Assembly (NCBI RefSeq): GCF_030271255.1
Contig: NZ_JASJOM010000004.1
Span: forward strand, 248,001-312,000
DNA: 64,000 nucleotides
Reading direction: 5' to 3'
From: Peribacillus folii
GTDB taxonomy: Bacteria > Bacillota > Bacilli > Bacillales > DSM-1321
Positions 27,070-35,332 of the stretch are shown one piece after another. Position 1 is the first letter of the stretch. Each line of letters begins with the position of its first letter. Both the position numbers and the translations under genes were made by a program. The notes beneath the pieces were generated by a model, which was given only the letters and a program-made list of their open reading frames with translations, made no database searches and had not been told where the DNA came from.

Positions 27070-28677
27070 TCACTTTTCCCCCTCCCTTTCAAGCTCTTCT
27101 TTTACCAATAATCTTTTTAATAGCTTACCGACAGTATTTCGCGGCAATTCATTTCTTACTTCAAACACTTTCGGTACCTTATAGGGTGTAAGCTGGGAAT
27201 AGCAGTAGCCTTCTATTTCTCCAAGATCGATGAAAGCGTTTTCTTTTGGAACAATGAAAGCTTTTATGACCTCTCCTTTTTCTTTATGGGGGATGCCCAC
27301 CACAGCAGCCTCCTTGATAGCTGGATGTTCATACAAAACTCCTTCTACCTCTTGGGGGTAAATGTTAAATCCGCCTACGATGATCATTTCCTTTTTCCTG
27401 CCGACTATATAGAAATATCCTTCATCATCCATGACGGCAAGATCACCCGTGTATAGCCAGCCATTTTGAAGGGCTTTTTTTGTTTCGGCCTCGTTATTCC
27501 AATACCCCTTCATGATTTGCGGGCCTTTTATGAGCAATTCACCCACACTTGTGTTGGGAACTTCATTATTATCATCATCAATGATCAAGCAATCCGTGCC
27601 TGGAAATGGAATGCCGATGCTTCCAACCTTCCTTTTGCCAAAGGGAGGGTTACGGTGAGTCGAGGGCGATGCTTCCGATAAACCGAACCCCTCACCTATT
27701 TGGGCACCGGTCAACATCTCGAATCGCTTAATCACTTCCACCGGAAGGGGGGCAGAACCGCAGGAGCAGCTTTTTAAACAATCCAATCCATATGTTTCGA
27801 TTTCGGGATGATTGACAAACGCATTATACATTTTTGGAACTCCTGGAAAAAAGGTCGGACGATGCTTTTTAATGTTGGCAAGTACATGCTCTAATTCGAA
27901 TTTAGGAAACAATAGAATGGCAGCCCCTAGATAGATGCCGAGGTTCATTGCACTTGTCATCGCATAAACATGGTAGAGGGGGATGGCCGCTAAAACGATT
28001 TCTTTTCCAGGAATCATGGTATCCCCATACATTTCATGGCTTTGGATGACGTTGGAGGTTAAATTATGGTGAGTCAGCATGACTCCCTTCATTTTTCCGG
28101 TTGTGCCGCCGGTATATTGGATGACGGCGATATCTTCAAATGGTTTGATGCACTCCGCAGCTTGAATGGCCTCCCCGGATTCAATCATGTTTTGGAGCGA
28201 GTAGATGCCTTTTTTGTCACCTTCCACCTCCATACAAACGTCGAACTCATATATCGCTTTTGTTTCTTCGACTGTTCTTTCTGCAGTTTTATCGAATACA
28301 ATATATTTAGCACCCGAGTCCAGCAGGATTTGCACTAGTTCCCTTGGTTTATACAACGGATTCGTCTGAACTACGATCAGGCCAAGCGCCTGGGCAGCAT
28401 AATAACTGATAATGAAATACGGATGGTTAGCCATCATCAGGCCAATCCTTTCTCCCTTTGCAAATCCCATCGCTTTCCATGTTCCTGCAAGTTGGTCGAC
28501 CTGCATTTTAAGAGTGCGATAATCCAGCGTCTGCCCTTCATAAATGATGGCTGTATGTCCAGGAAATTTCCTTGCTGTTCTATCAAGCAAGGAATAGACG
28601 GATATTTCCGGCAGCTTCATAGATTCCATTCTTTCAACATACCATTGCTCCCATGGTCGACTTATCGTATTTCGCAC
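27070..28677 (-). CDS. Acyl-CoA synthetase (AMP-forming), first gene of the acyl-CoA operon
   Basis: A 535-residue adenylate-forming ligase. Motifs in order are IQYTGGTTGKMKGVMLTHHN (phosphate loop), GEGFGLSEASP (adenine binding), GWLYTGDLAVMDDEGYFYIV with GRKKE, and LPRNTVGKLLKR containing the C-terminal catalytic lysine. It resembles long-chain fatty acid-CoA ligases and the second ligase at 19848. The start is GTG 28677 after GGAGGGA. It heads a seven-gene operon running to 19.8 kb. Upstream lie three copies of one palindrome, which suggests control by a dedicated repressor encoded elsewhere. Confidence 0.88.
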   Translation of the reverse strand: MRNTISRPWEQWYVERMESMKLPEISVYSLLDRTARKFPGHTAIIYEGQTLDYRTLKMQVDQLAGTWKAMGFAKGERIGLMMANHPYFIISYYAAQALGLIVVQTNPLYKPRELVQILLDSGAKYIVFDKTAERTVEETKAIYEFDVCMEVEGDKKGIYSLQNMIESGEAIQAAECIKPFEDIAVIQYTGGTTGKMKGVMLTHHNLTSNVIQSHEMYGDTMIPGKEIVLAAIPLYHVYAMTSAMNLGIYLGAAILLFPKFELEHVLANIKKHRPTFFPGVPKMYNAFVNHPEIETYGLDCLKSCSCGSAPLPVEVIKRFEMLTGAQIGEGFGLSEASPSTHRNPPFGKRKVGSIGIPFPGTDCLIIDDDNNEVPNTSVGELLIKGPQIMKGYWNNEAETKKALQNGWLYTGDLAVMDDEGYFYIVGRKKEMIIVGGFNIYPQEVEGVLYEHPAIKEAAVVGIPHKEKGEVIKAFIVPKENAFIDLGEIEGYCYSQLTPYKVPKVFEVRNELPRNTVGKLLKRLLVKEELEREGEK

Positions 28678-28752
28678 CGTTCATCCCTCCATATATAAAC
28701 GAAATTCCAATCACGCATCTTAAGTACTCACTTATCATGCAACTTACATGCC

Positions 28753-28768
28753 AACTCATTATTGAGCT
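28753..28768. promoter_or_regulatory. Palindrome copy 1 upstream of the acyl-CoA operon
   Basis: ACTCATTATTGAGT-type site (ACTCA/TGAGC arms around TTAT). It is a variant of the two exact copies that follow and is closest to the first gene. Confidence 0.45.
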
Positions 28769-28793
28769 AATCTGGCATTTAGTCAAAAACAAT

Positions 28794-28809
28794 AATTCAT
28801 TATTGAATT
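28794..28809. promoter_or_regulatory. Palindrome copy 2 upstream of the acyl-CoA operon
   Basis: AATTCATTATTGAATT, with arms AATTCA and TGAATT around TTAT. Copy 3 has exactly the same 16 bases. Confidence 0.55.
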
Positions 28810-28857
28810 TATTTTATCTAAAAAGCTTCACTGCAAGGGATTCATTCATAGCGAAAT

Positions 28858-28873
28858 AATTCATTATTGAATT
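28858..28873. promoter_or_regulatory. Palindrome copy 3 upstream of the acyl-CoA operon
   Basis: AATTCATTATTGAATT, identical to copy 2 and 64 bases from it, about six helical turns. Together the three copies look like an operator cluster. The rest of 28.7-29.0 kb shows no gene. Confidence 0.55.
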
Positions 28874-29005
28874 ATCGATAACTTGAAAAATACCTACCAC
28901 TCACATTCCGACTTCATTTTCCTTCATTCATCAATGGCAGTGCTCGGTTCAATATTTTGAGTAATCATTTTACATTTTTCCATTCACCATTCTTCATCCT
29001 ACGGA

Positions 29006-29014
29006 CATATAATA
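29006..29014 (+). promoter_or_regulatory. Sigma-K-like -10 box upstream of cotM
   Basis: CATATAATA fits the mother-cell -10 consensus CATANNNTA and lies 30 bases before ATG 29044. The -35 AC is only weakly supported. Confidence 0.45.
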
Positions 29015-29043
29015 CAAACAAAGGAAAACCGGGGGTATCAAAA

Positions 29044-29451
29044 ATGCAAGACAATCAACATGGATCGCAAAAGAATGAGGTTGAAAAGTTTGATGAATGG
29101 GTGAAAAAATTTTTTCTGGATCCGGAAACTTGTGCGTTGGATCATCAGCTTTTTTCAATTGATATATACGAAAGTGACGATGAGTATATGGTGGAGGCAG
29201 TTTTGGAAAATCATGATGTCGAGGATATTAAGGTGTGCCTAAGCGATAATGAGCTATCGATCATCGTTGACGAAGCTCATAAGCCTTTCATTGATAATAA
29301 AGCGGATACAATTCCCACACAGAGAAATATTCCCTTCCCCTTTTCGATTTGCACACGCAGGATTACCGCTGAATTCTCGAATCCTATTTTGGTGATTCGC
29401 ATCCATAAGTTTTCCCCCGGAAAAAAAGCAGAAGATATTAATATTGAGTAG
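29044..29451 (+). CDS. cotM: Spore coat protein CotM-like, Hsp20/alpha-crystallin family
   Basis: The 135-residue protein matches the plan of B. subtilis CotM. A short acidic N-terminus contains FDEWVKKFFLDPE, followed by an alpha-crystallin-like domain (about residues 35-125) beginning SIDIYESDDEYMVEAVLEN. CotM is an outer coat protein made in the mother cell. ATG 29044 follows a CCGGGGGT ribosome site; an upstream in-frame ATG at 28957 lacks one. A CATATAATA box upstream supports late sporulation expression. In B. subtilis cotM follows yneK; here sbcCD lies between them, so local order is partly kept. Confidence 0.75.
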   Translation: MQDNQHGSQKNEVEKFDEWVKKFFLDPETCALDHQLFSIDIYESDDEYMVEAVLENHDVEDIKVCLSDNELSIIVDEAHKPFIDNKADTIPTQRNIPFPFSICTRRITAEFSNPILVIRIHKFSPGKKAEDINIE

Positions 29452-29471
29452 TTCGTTCATCATATCAAAAA

Positions 29472-29512
29472 AAGAATGGCCTTGAGAGCGTATTTGCTCC
29501 CAGGTCATTCTC
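29472..29512. terminator. Bidirectional terminator between cotM and sbcC
   Basis: The stem AGAATGGCCT/AGGTCATTCT is flanked by A runs on the left and T-rich sequence on the right. It serves the convergent genes ending at 29451 and 29523. Confidence 0.65.
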
Positions 29513-29522
29513 TTTTCTTGAA

Positions 29523-32500
29523 TTATCCAGCAAAGTGAAAGGCCGTCCGGCTGCCCTTTTGCGTGGATATGACTTGAAGCTGGGCATCAATTCTTTCCTT
29601 CAATTCCGGAACATGCGATATGATGCCGACTAACCGTCCCGTGCTCTGTATCTCCATTAACGCTTCTATCGCCTGCTCAAGGGATTCGGGATCGAGCGTA
29701 CCGAACCCTTCATCGATGAACATCGTCTCAAGCGATATTCCACCTGCATTTTGCTGGACGACATCCGCTAATCCTAACGCCAGCGCAAGCGAAGCCTTGA
29801 AGCTCTCTCCTCCCGATAGGGTTTTGACATGCCTCTCTTGTCCAGTATATTGGTCATACACAGATAATTCCAGCCCGCTCTGAATGTTCCTGCGGGTAGG
29901 ATCCAGCTTTCGCAGCAGCTGGTAACGGCCGCTGGTCATTTTCAGCAATCTTGAATTGGCTTCTTTTAAGATGTCATCTAAAAAGGCTGCCAATACATAG
30001 CGTTCAAACGTGATACGGAAGGAATTTTGCCCTTTGGAAATTTCAGATAAATGACCGACGATACTGTACCTTTCATCAAGGCTTTTCTGATCTTCCTTGA
30101 TTTGCGCCAGTTTTCTCTCGATTTCTACATTCGCCTGTTTCTCAGCATGCAATTGATTTTGATTTTGGCGCATTGATTCCAATTCTTCATTAATGAATTC
30201 AAAGGTCTTCTGTAATCCTCCCATATCCGGTTTGACCACATCTTTCAATTTCATCTCCAGATCATGGAATAAACTGATCACAGTTTGCCAATTTTGATTA
30301 TACTGCTGGACTTGTTCTTCCAGTTTTCCTATTTCCGCTTCCGATTTTTTCGCTGCGGTATATTCTTTATAATTAGAAAAACCTTGATGGGTCATATCCG
30401 CAATGAACTTTTCCCGTTCCGTTTTCAATTCTTCGTTTAAACCCTCGATATTGCTGCTCCTCGACTCTATCTTTGTCCGGACGACCGATTCTTCTTCCTT
30501 AACCAATTGCAGGTTCTTTTGTGCATCTTCCAGAGAAGTTTGTAAACGTTTCTGCGTTTTCACAGCGATTTGATGGGCAGAAGCATATTCGGCCTCGGTC
30601 CGAAGTCCTTCTGGGAGTGAATCGGTCAGGCCCGCTAATTTCGTTGAGTTTTCAATATACCGGGTTTTCCCTAGGTCTTCGTTTCTTTCCAAGACTGTCA
30701 TATTCTCTTTTAGCTTGGTTGCCTTCTCTTTTAAAGTCAGCAGCACTCTTTCCAATTCAGGGACTGCCGTTTTTTTGCGCTTCATATCCGCCAATTGCGC
30801 ATGTAGCGCTTCGCCTTTTTCGGTAAGTTGCTTCAAATGAAGATCGATATCTTCAGACTTGAATGGCGGCATGTCAGTTTGCAAATCACGTAACTTTTCC
30901 TGGGAAGTAGCGACGAGAGCATCATATTTGGATTGGACACGGTAGTATTCGCTTTCCGCTTGGCTTTTTTGCCGTTCTGCCATTTTCAGCTTGTTATCTT
31001 GCTCTTTCAGCTCCAAATCCGTCGGCATGTCCTCATGCATCTGTGCTGGTTTTGGATGGTTTTCCGACCCGCACACAGGACAATTTTCCCCGGAGTGCAA
31101 TAACGAAGCAAGCTTGCCAGCCTGACCTGAACGCCACTTATGATTGAGTGCGTCCAATTTCTCCTGCTCCAACACTTGCATTCTTTGACTCTCCTGGAAA
31201 TGTTTATTCTTAACCTCAACATCCCGCTTCGTATACCGGATCTCGGCGAATGCTTCTTGAAGCTTGTTCATTTTCACTAACGACCGATTCACTTTTTCTG
31301 CTTCGATTTCCTGCTCACGATGAAGGACGGCCGCTTTTTCCGCCTCGCTTTTTTCAACTGCCGCCTTTTCTGCTTCGAGTTCGACTTGCTGATAATGGGC
31401 CACATTTTTTTCTCGAAGCTCTTTACTATTCCGCCACTTTTTTTCATCCAAAGTGACTTGTGCTGCCAAACTGGCAAAATTCATGACAGCCCCTTTTAAC
31501 TGCTCAAGCTGATGCACATTACGTATGGCCTGCTCCCTTTCGTTTTCTTTCCGCATTTCCTTGTCGTAGGTATCCTGCTTTTCCTTCCTCTCCGCTTGCA
31601 GCTTCTCCGCATGCTCGCCTAGCTTTTGCAGCTCTTCCATTGCTTCTTGTACTTGCTTGCCAATTCGTAAATAATATCGTTCCTGCTTTTCAAGCGAAGT
31701 CGCTTTGTGTGCCTTTTTGATTCGTTGCTTCACTAATTCCATTTCCGGCTGCCTTGCTTCAAGGTCCTCCTTCTCCTTACGTAATTTTTCTTGATTGGAG
31801 AACATATTCAGCAAATCGGCTGCTTTAGAAAGCTCTTGATTGACTTGATCACGAGCATCCTGCTTTTCCTTGATTTGTTCTTCGAACTTCTTGCCTGTTT
31901 CACCGGCAGCCGTTATGACATCCCGCAAGAGGGGCAGGACATGCTGTTCGTTTGGCTCTTCCGCTTGCAGTTGTGCCTGCAGTTCTTCATGATTGCCAGC
32001 TTTGATTCCTTTCATCAATTCGATTCGCTGCTGGGTGCTTTTTTCACTTTTCCGCTTAAGGTCGGTTGCTTCTTCTTTTAATTTTTCTTCTATCCGTTTA
32101 TAAAGCTCTGTATGGAATAGCTTCTGAAGGATCTGTTCCTTATCCTTGCTATCCGAGGTTAATAGTTTTCGAAATTCATTCTGAGGAATCATCAGGATTT
32201 GCCTAAACTGATTTGCATCTAACCCGATGAGTGTTTTGATCTTCTCTTCAACTTCACGTACATTTGCTCCAAGCAATTTATTTCCATCAGCCAATATTTC
32301 ATACAATTCAGCTTTCGCCCCTACTATCGTCGTTCCTTCGCCAGCTTTTTTCTTCCGTTCCTGCTGTGGTGACCTGATCACTAAATAGGTTTTTCCACGC
32401 AGGGTGAATTGCAGCGAGACCTCCGTCAACATATCATCTTCGGCAAATTGGCTCCGCAAATCTTGGCCGCTTCGATCTTCACCGCTTGCTTTTCCATATA

Positions 32501-32654
32501 TCGCAAAACTAATCCCATCAAAGATGGTAGTTTTCCCGGCACCTGTCTTACCTGAAATGACAAACATCGTCCGCTCCCCAAGGGAATTGAAATCAATGAT
32601 TTCCCTTCCCGCATAAGGGCCGAATGCCTGCATCGTTAAAATATCCGGTTTCAT
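29523..32654 (-). CDS. sbcC: Exonuclease SbcCD, ATPase subunit SbcC
   Basis: The 1043-residue SMC-like ATPase partners SbcD to cut hairpins and protein-blocked DNA ends. Walker A is GKTGAGKTT (about residues 35-43). Two long coiled-coil arms surround a zinc hook CPVCG at about residue 523. The C-terminal lobe carries the ABC signature LSGGESFKASLALALGLADV and Walker B with FIDEGFGTLD. Its ATG overlaps the sbcD stop by four bases (ATGA), so the two are translationally coupled. Length is typical. Confidence 0.95.
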   Translation of the reverse strand: MKPDILTMQAFGPYAGREIIDFNSLGERTMFVISGKTGAGKTTIFDGISFAIYGKASGEDRSGQDLRSQFAEDDMLTEVSLQFTLRGKTYLVIRSPQQERKKKAGEGTTIVGAKAELYEILADGNKLLGANVREVEEKIKTLIGLDANQFRQILMIPQNEFRKLLTSDSKDKEQILQKLFHTELYKRIEEKLKEEATDLKRKSEKSTQQRIELMKGIKAGNHEELQAQLQAEEPNEQHVLPLLRDVITAAGETGKKFEEQIKEKQDARDQVNQELSKAADLLNMFSNQEKLRKEKEDLEARQPEMELVKQRIKKAHKATSLEKQERYYLRIGKQVQEAMEELQKLGEHAEKLQAERKEKQDTYDKEMRKENEREQAIRNVHQLEQLKGAVMNFASLAAQVTLDEKKWRNSKELREKNVAHYQQVELEAEKAAVEKSEAEKAAVLHREQEIEAEKVNRSLVKMNKLQEAFAEIRYTKRDVEVKNKHFQESQRMQVLEQEKLDALNHKWRSGQAGKLASLLHSGENCPVCGSENHPKPAQMHEDMPTDLELKEQDNKLKMAERQKSQAESEYYRVQSKYDALVATSQEKLRDLQTDMPPFKSEDIDLHLKQLTEKGEALHAQLADMKRKKTAVPELERVLLTLKEKATKLKENMTVLERNEDLGKTRYIENSTKLAGLTDSLPEGLRTEAEYASAHQIAVKTQKRLQTSLEDAQKNLQLVKEEESVVRTKIESRSSNIEGLNEELKTEREKFIADMTHQGFSNYKEYTAAKKSEAEIGKLEEQVQQYNQNWQTVISLFHDLEMKLKDVVKPDMGGLQKTFEFINEELESMRQNQNQLHAEKQANVEIERKLAQIKEDQKSLDERYSIVGHLSEISKGQNSFRITFERYVLAAFLDDILKEANSRLLKMTSGRYQLLRKLDPTRRNIQSGLELSVYDQYTGQERHVKTLSGGESFKASLALALGLADVVQQNAGGISLETMFIDEGFGTLDPESLEQAIEALMEIQSTGRLVGIISHVPELKERIDAQLQVISTQKGSRTAFHFAG

Positions 32655-33796
32655 TTCAAGGCCTCCTCTTTCTTAACCGCTTCAATTACCGAAACCATCA
32701 AATCCTGTTTTTGAGAATCGAAATTACGATCCGTCATTTCTTGGTAAAACAATTCAAACAGATCCAATTCCGATTTCTGTTCATCCTTGATGGAGGAGAA
32801 GGCTTTTTTCCTTCTTAGATCGGCCAAATCCCATTTTCGTTCAAGGTGTAGCACGTTCGGGTAAACTTTGCGTAAGCGATTGATCGGATCAATGAGCGAG
32901 CCCTCATCATTCAGGGTTATTTTCAAATAGTCATCCTGTTTTTGCAATTGATAAAAGGCAGGATCAAGCAATTCCTCCATCGTTCCAGCAATTTCCCTCA
33001 TATCCAGCTTAGGCTCCAAGGATCGATAGCTCAACTCAAAGCTCCCATCCTCTTTCATATTGACGATCGAAAGCGATTTTTTTTGCTTTGCCTCAGAGAA
33101 TGAGTATTTCAGCAGCGATCCGGAGTAAAACACCTTTGGGTGACGAATCGCATCAGGACTATGAAGGTGGCCAAGTGCCGTATAATCGAAGGCATCGAAA
33201 AGATCCGCGGTAACGCAGCCGGAACCGCCTACTGACAAAACACGCTCCGAATCACTCGTTTTACCGCCTAAAACAAAGGCATGACCTATAAAGACATTCG
33301 GTTCATCCTTATTGAGGTTCTCCGCAATCCTGCCGGTTATTTTCTTCATGGCGTCTTGATGGGAATGGATGCTATCATCTTCAAAGAGATGGCGAACGGT
33401 CCCAGGTTCGGCGTACGGGACACAATAAAAATTCACGCCCTTGATGCGGACCGGCTCACATGTTTTTGTCAATTTCCCCTGAATGTACAGTTGGCTATGA
33501 CGATACCACGATGAACCGAAGGACAGCCGCTGTGCCGAATCATGGTTTCCTGATATGGCAACAATCGGTATGTTCATTTTCACATTAATTGTATAAAGTA
33601 TCTCATCAAGTAGCTCAACCGCTTCAATCGGCGGAACCGAACGATCGTATAAGTCCCCGGCAATCACTATCGCGTCCGGCTTTTCTTCCTCGATGATATT
33701 GATGAACTGCAGCAGTGCATACCTTTGATCCTCTGTCATATGTACGCCGTGAACGATTTTCCCTAAATGCCAATCGGCGGTATGGATAAATTTCAT
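32651..33796 (-). CDS. sbcD: Exonuclease SbcCD, nuclease subunit SbcD
   Basis: The 381-residue calcineurin-like nuclease has all metal motifs in order: HTADWHLGK (residues 5-13), VIAGDLYDR, ISGNHDSAQRL, FIGHAFVLGG and YTALGHLHSP. The C-terminal third holds the region that contacts SbcC. The start codon has GGAGTG five bases before it. Only sbcC follows, so the operon is sbcD-sbcC; addAB, which precedes these genes in B. subtilis, is not in this window. Confidence 0.95.
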   Translation of the reverse strand: MKFIHTADWHLGKIVHGVHMTEDQRYALLQFINIIEEEKPDAIVIAGDLYDRSVPPIEAVELLDEILYTINVKMNIPIVAISGNHDSAQRLSFGSSWYRHSQLYIQGKLTKTCEPVRIKGVNFYCVPYAEPGTVRHLFEDDSIHSHQDAMKKITGRIAENLNKDEPNVFIGHAFVLGGKTSDSERVLSVGGSGCVTADLFDAFDYTALGHLHSPDAIRHPKVFYSGSLLKYSFSEAKQKKSLSIVNMKEDGSFELSYRSLEPKLDMREIAGTMEELLDPAFYQLQKQDDYLKITLNDEGSLIDPINRLRKVYPNVLHLERKWDLADLRRKKAFSSIKDEQKSELDLFELFYQEMTDRNFDSQKQDLMVSVIEAVKKEEALK

Positions 33797-34072
33797 AGTT
33801 TCACTCCGTCCTCATTTTTACTTACTATCATTATAGCAAAAATCCATAGAATAGCATGGATTGGGTACAAACGTTCTAATTTTTACCACTCTTCAATCTG
33901 CTTTACAGATGAAATAAGGGCAGGAAATAAAAAAATTCCGCAGCCCTTCTTGAATCTTTATTGAATTGGTCGGCGATTTTGCGGCTAAGGGTTCTCACTT
34001 GACAAGAACCCGAAAGCGGATCGAACTGCTGGCATTTCTAAGGTCAGGCTGATGCAAATTATAGGCAAAGCT
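33797..34072. other. Intergenic region upstream of sbcD
   Basis: No gene is seen. Two small stem-loops are present (AAGGGC...GCCCTT at 33916-33948 and GGTTCT...AAGAACC near 33989-34008). The sbcDC promoter should lie near the left edge. Confidence 0.35.
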
Positions 34073-34117
34073 AAAAAAACTGCAGACAAACTCCGAAATC
34101 ATCGAGGTTGTCTGCAG
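34073..34117 (-). terminator. Terminator of yneK, member of a repeated hairpin family
   Basis: CTGCAGACAAACTC (34080-34093) pairs with GAGGTTGTCTGCAG (34104-34117), with a T run on the minus strand. Closely similar hairpins occur at 53501-53543 and 58516-58557. Confidence 0.75.
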
Positions 34118-34133
34118 CAGGCCCATTTTTTTA

Positions 34134-34562
34134 TTAACTGAATAAATGTTTATATGGACTCATATTCACTTCTCGTTCCGCTAACTTTTTTTGCAAAAAT
34201 TTATGGTCACGCTTTGGTGTCGCGATGATATAGCCTCGTATCACAAGATCCTCAGTGATATCCCCCGCTTTTTCTTTTATGGCCAATTCACCGATTTTGC
34301 CGGCAATTTTATGCCTGGCAACATCCCGGAAAAGCTCTGGTACAGGACTCACTAAATCTTCAAGCAATTCCTTTTGCTGCTTTGACCATAAGTGCTTGGT
34401 TTGTTCCAAATAGTATTCTTCCCAATCCATGTCCGACTTTCCGTCTTCTTTAGGAAATCTTTTCAGAAACTTCCGAAACATAAAAAAGCCGCCAATACTC
34501 ATCAATATTATTAAAAGGACTACCCAAAATAGAATGAACCATAAAAACCAGCCACTCAGCAA
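34134..34562 (-). CDS. yneK: YneK-like DUF2621 protein
   Basis: The 142-residue protein has one N-terminal membrane helix (about residues 5-28) and a cytoplasmic tail with MDWEEYYLEQTKHLWS and IAGKIGELAIKEKAGDITED, the pattern of the DUF2621 family found in Bacillus next to the ccd genes. Its function is unknown. The start is TTG 34562 after GAGGTGA. In B. subtilis the gene follows ccdC; here a sulfur gene pair and a DUF3219 gene lie between. It ends at a strong hairpin terminator. Confidence 0.8.
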   Translation of the reverse strand: MLSGWFLWFILFWVVLLIILMSIGGFFMFRKFLKRFPKEDGKSDMDWEEYYLEQTKHLWSKQQKELLEDLVSPVPELFRDVARHKIAGKIGELAIKEKAGDITEDLVIRGYIIATPKRDHKFLQKKLAEREVNMSPYKHLFS

Positions 34563-34639
34563 AGAATCACCTCATATGTATAGAATCGTCACTATTATTA
34601 TAGACAGTAACCCATATCTTTACAAGACTGGCAAAGTAA

Positions 34640-34945
34640 TCATTCCTGCTCATGCACTTCAAGTAAAACCAGTGAAAAATCACCCACTGCGTTTTCTTCA
34701 TATAAATTTGTAACGGAAGTAGCATAATTATGGATTTCCGCCCGAAATTCTTCGTTTAGCTGCGGAATCTTCAGATCAAAAATCATTTGATAAAGCAGTG
34801 TTGTGATGTCATGGTATTCTTCATTCGTCACCTTGAAATTAAAACTGACTTTTCTGAATTCTGCACCTTCAGATTCTTTTACAGTCTCTGCAAGAAAATC
34901 CGTAACCTGCAGTCGAACATCGTTTAAAATGACCTCTTCCACCAT
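34640..34945 (-). CDS. DUF3219 family protein (YkvR-like)
   Basis: A soluble protein of about 101 residues with the DUF3219 pattern: VEEVILNDVRLQVTDFLAET, FRKVSFNFKVTNEEYHDITT and an acidic C-terminus. The function is not known. ATG 34945 is used; a GTG three codons upstream is in frame but only two bases from AAGGAG. The gene is likely monocistronic. Gene identity rests on recalled similarity to B. subtilis YkvR. Confidence 0.72.
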   Translation of the reverse strand: MVEEVILNDVRLQVTDFLAETVKESEGAEFRKVSFNFKVTNEEYHDITTLLYQMIFDLKIPQLNEEFRAEIHNYATSVTNLYEENAVGDFSLVLLEVHEQE

Positions 34946-35028
34946 ATTCCCCACATCTCCTTATGTGTTCTTTCAATTATGTTAACACTAGAGGCTTCCA
35001 TAACCAACGAATCCGTCTTGAAAAAAAG

Positions 35029-35062
35029 AAAAAACGTGCAAAGGAGCTCCTTGCACGTTTTT
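35029..35062 (-). terminator. Terminator of the TusA-YeeE operon
   Basis: A near-perfect palindrome, AAAACGTGCAA paired with TTGCACGTTTT around a GGAGCTCC centre, is followed by A/T runs on both sides. It lies just after the TusA stop. Confidence 0.8.
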
Positions 35063-35067
35063 AACGA

Positions 35068-35295
35068 TCAATTTCCCTTTTTGACGATTATCCGCCATTT
35101 GGCGTCATCAACCTGCTCGAATTCGGTAATTTCATGACCCTCAGTGGCAGCCCAACGCGGAATGCTCTCCGTTGCTTGTGTGCAATCGAAATTAATGATC
35201 AATTCCTCTCCTGTTGCCATATCGACAATTGCTTCTTTTGCTTCTACTAAAGGGAATGGACATACCATCCCTGTCGTCTCGAGTACTTTTGCCAT
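35068..35295 (-). CDS. TusA-family sulfurtransferase
   Basis: The 75-residue protein has the TusA fold signature, with the persulfide-carrying cysteine in the CPxP motif (MVCPFPLVEA, Cys12). TusA-like proteins carry sulfane sulfur. It is translated from ATG 35295 after AAGGAG and directly follows a YeeE/YedE membrane protein gene, a pairing typical of thiosulfate uptake and assimilation. It probably receives sulfur imported by the partner. The exact acceptor is unknown. Confidence 0.88.
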   Translation of the reverse strand: MAKVLETTGMVCPFPLVEAKEAIVDMATGEELIINFDCTQATESIPRWAATEGHEITEFEQVDDAKWRIIVKKGN

Positions 35296-35332
35296 GTGAA
35301 ATCCACTCCTTAATCATTTTTTCATTGAAGTC

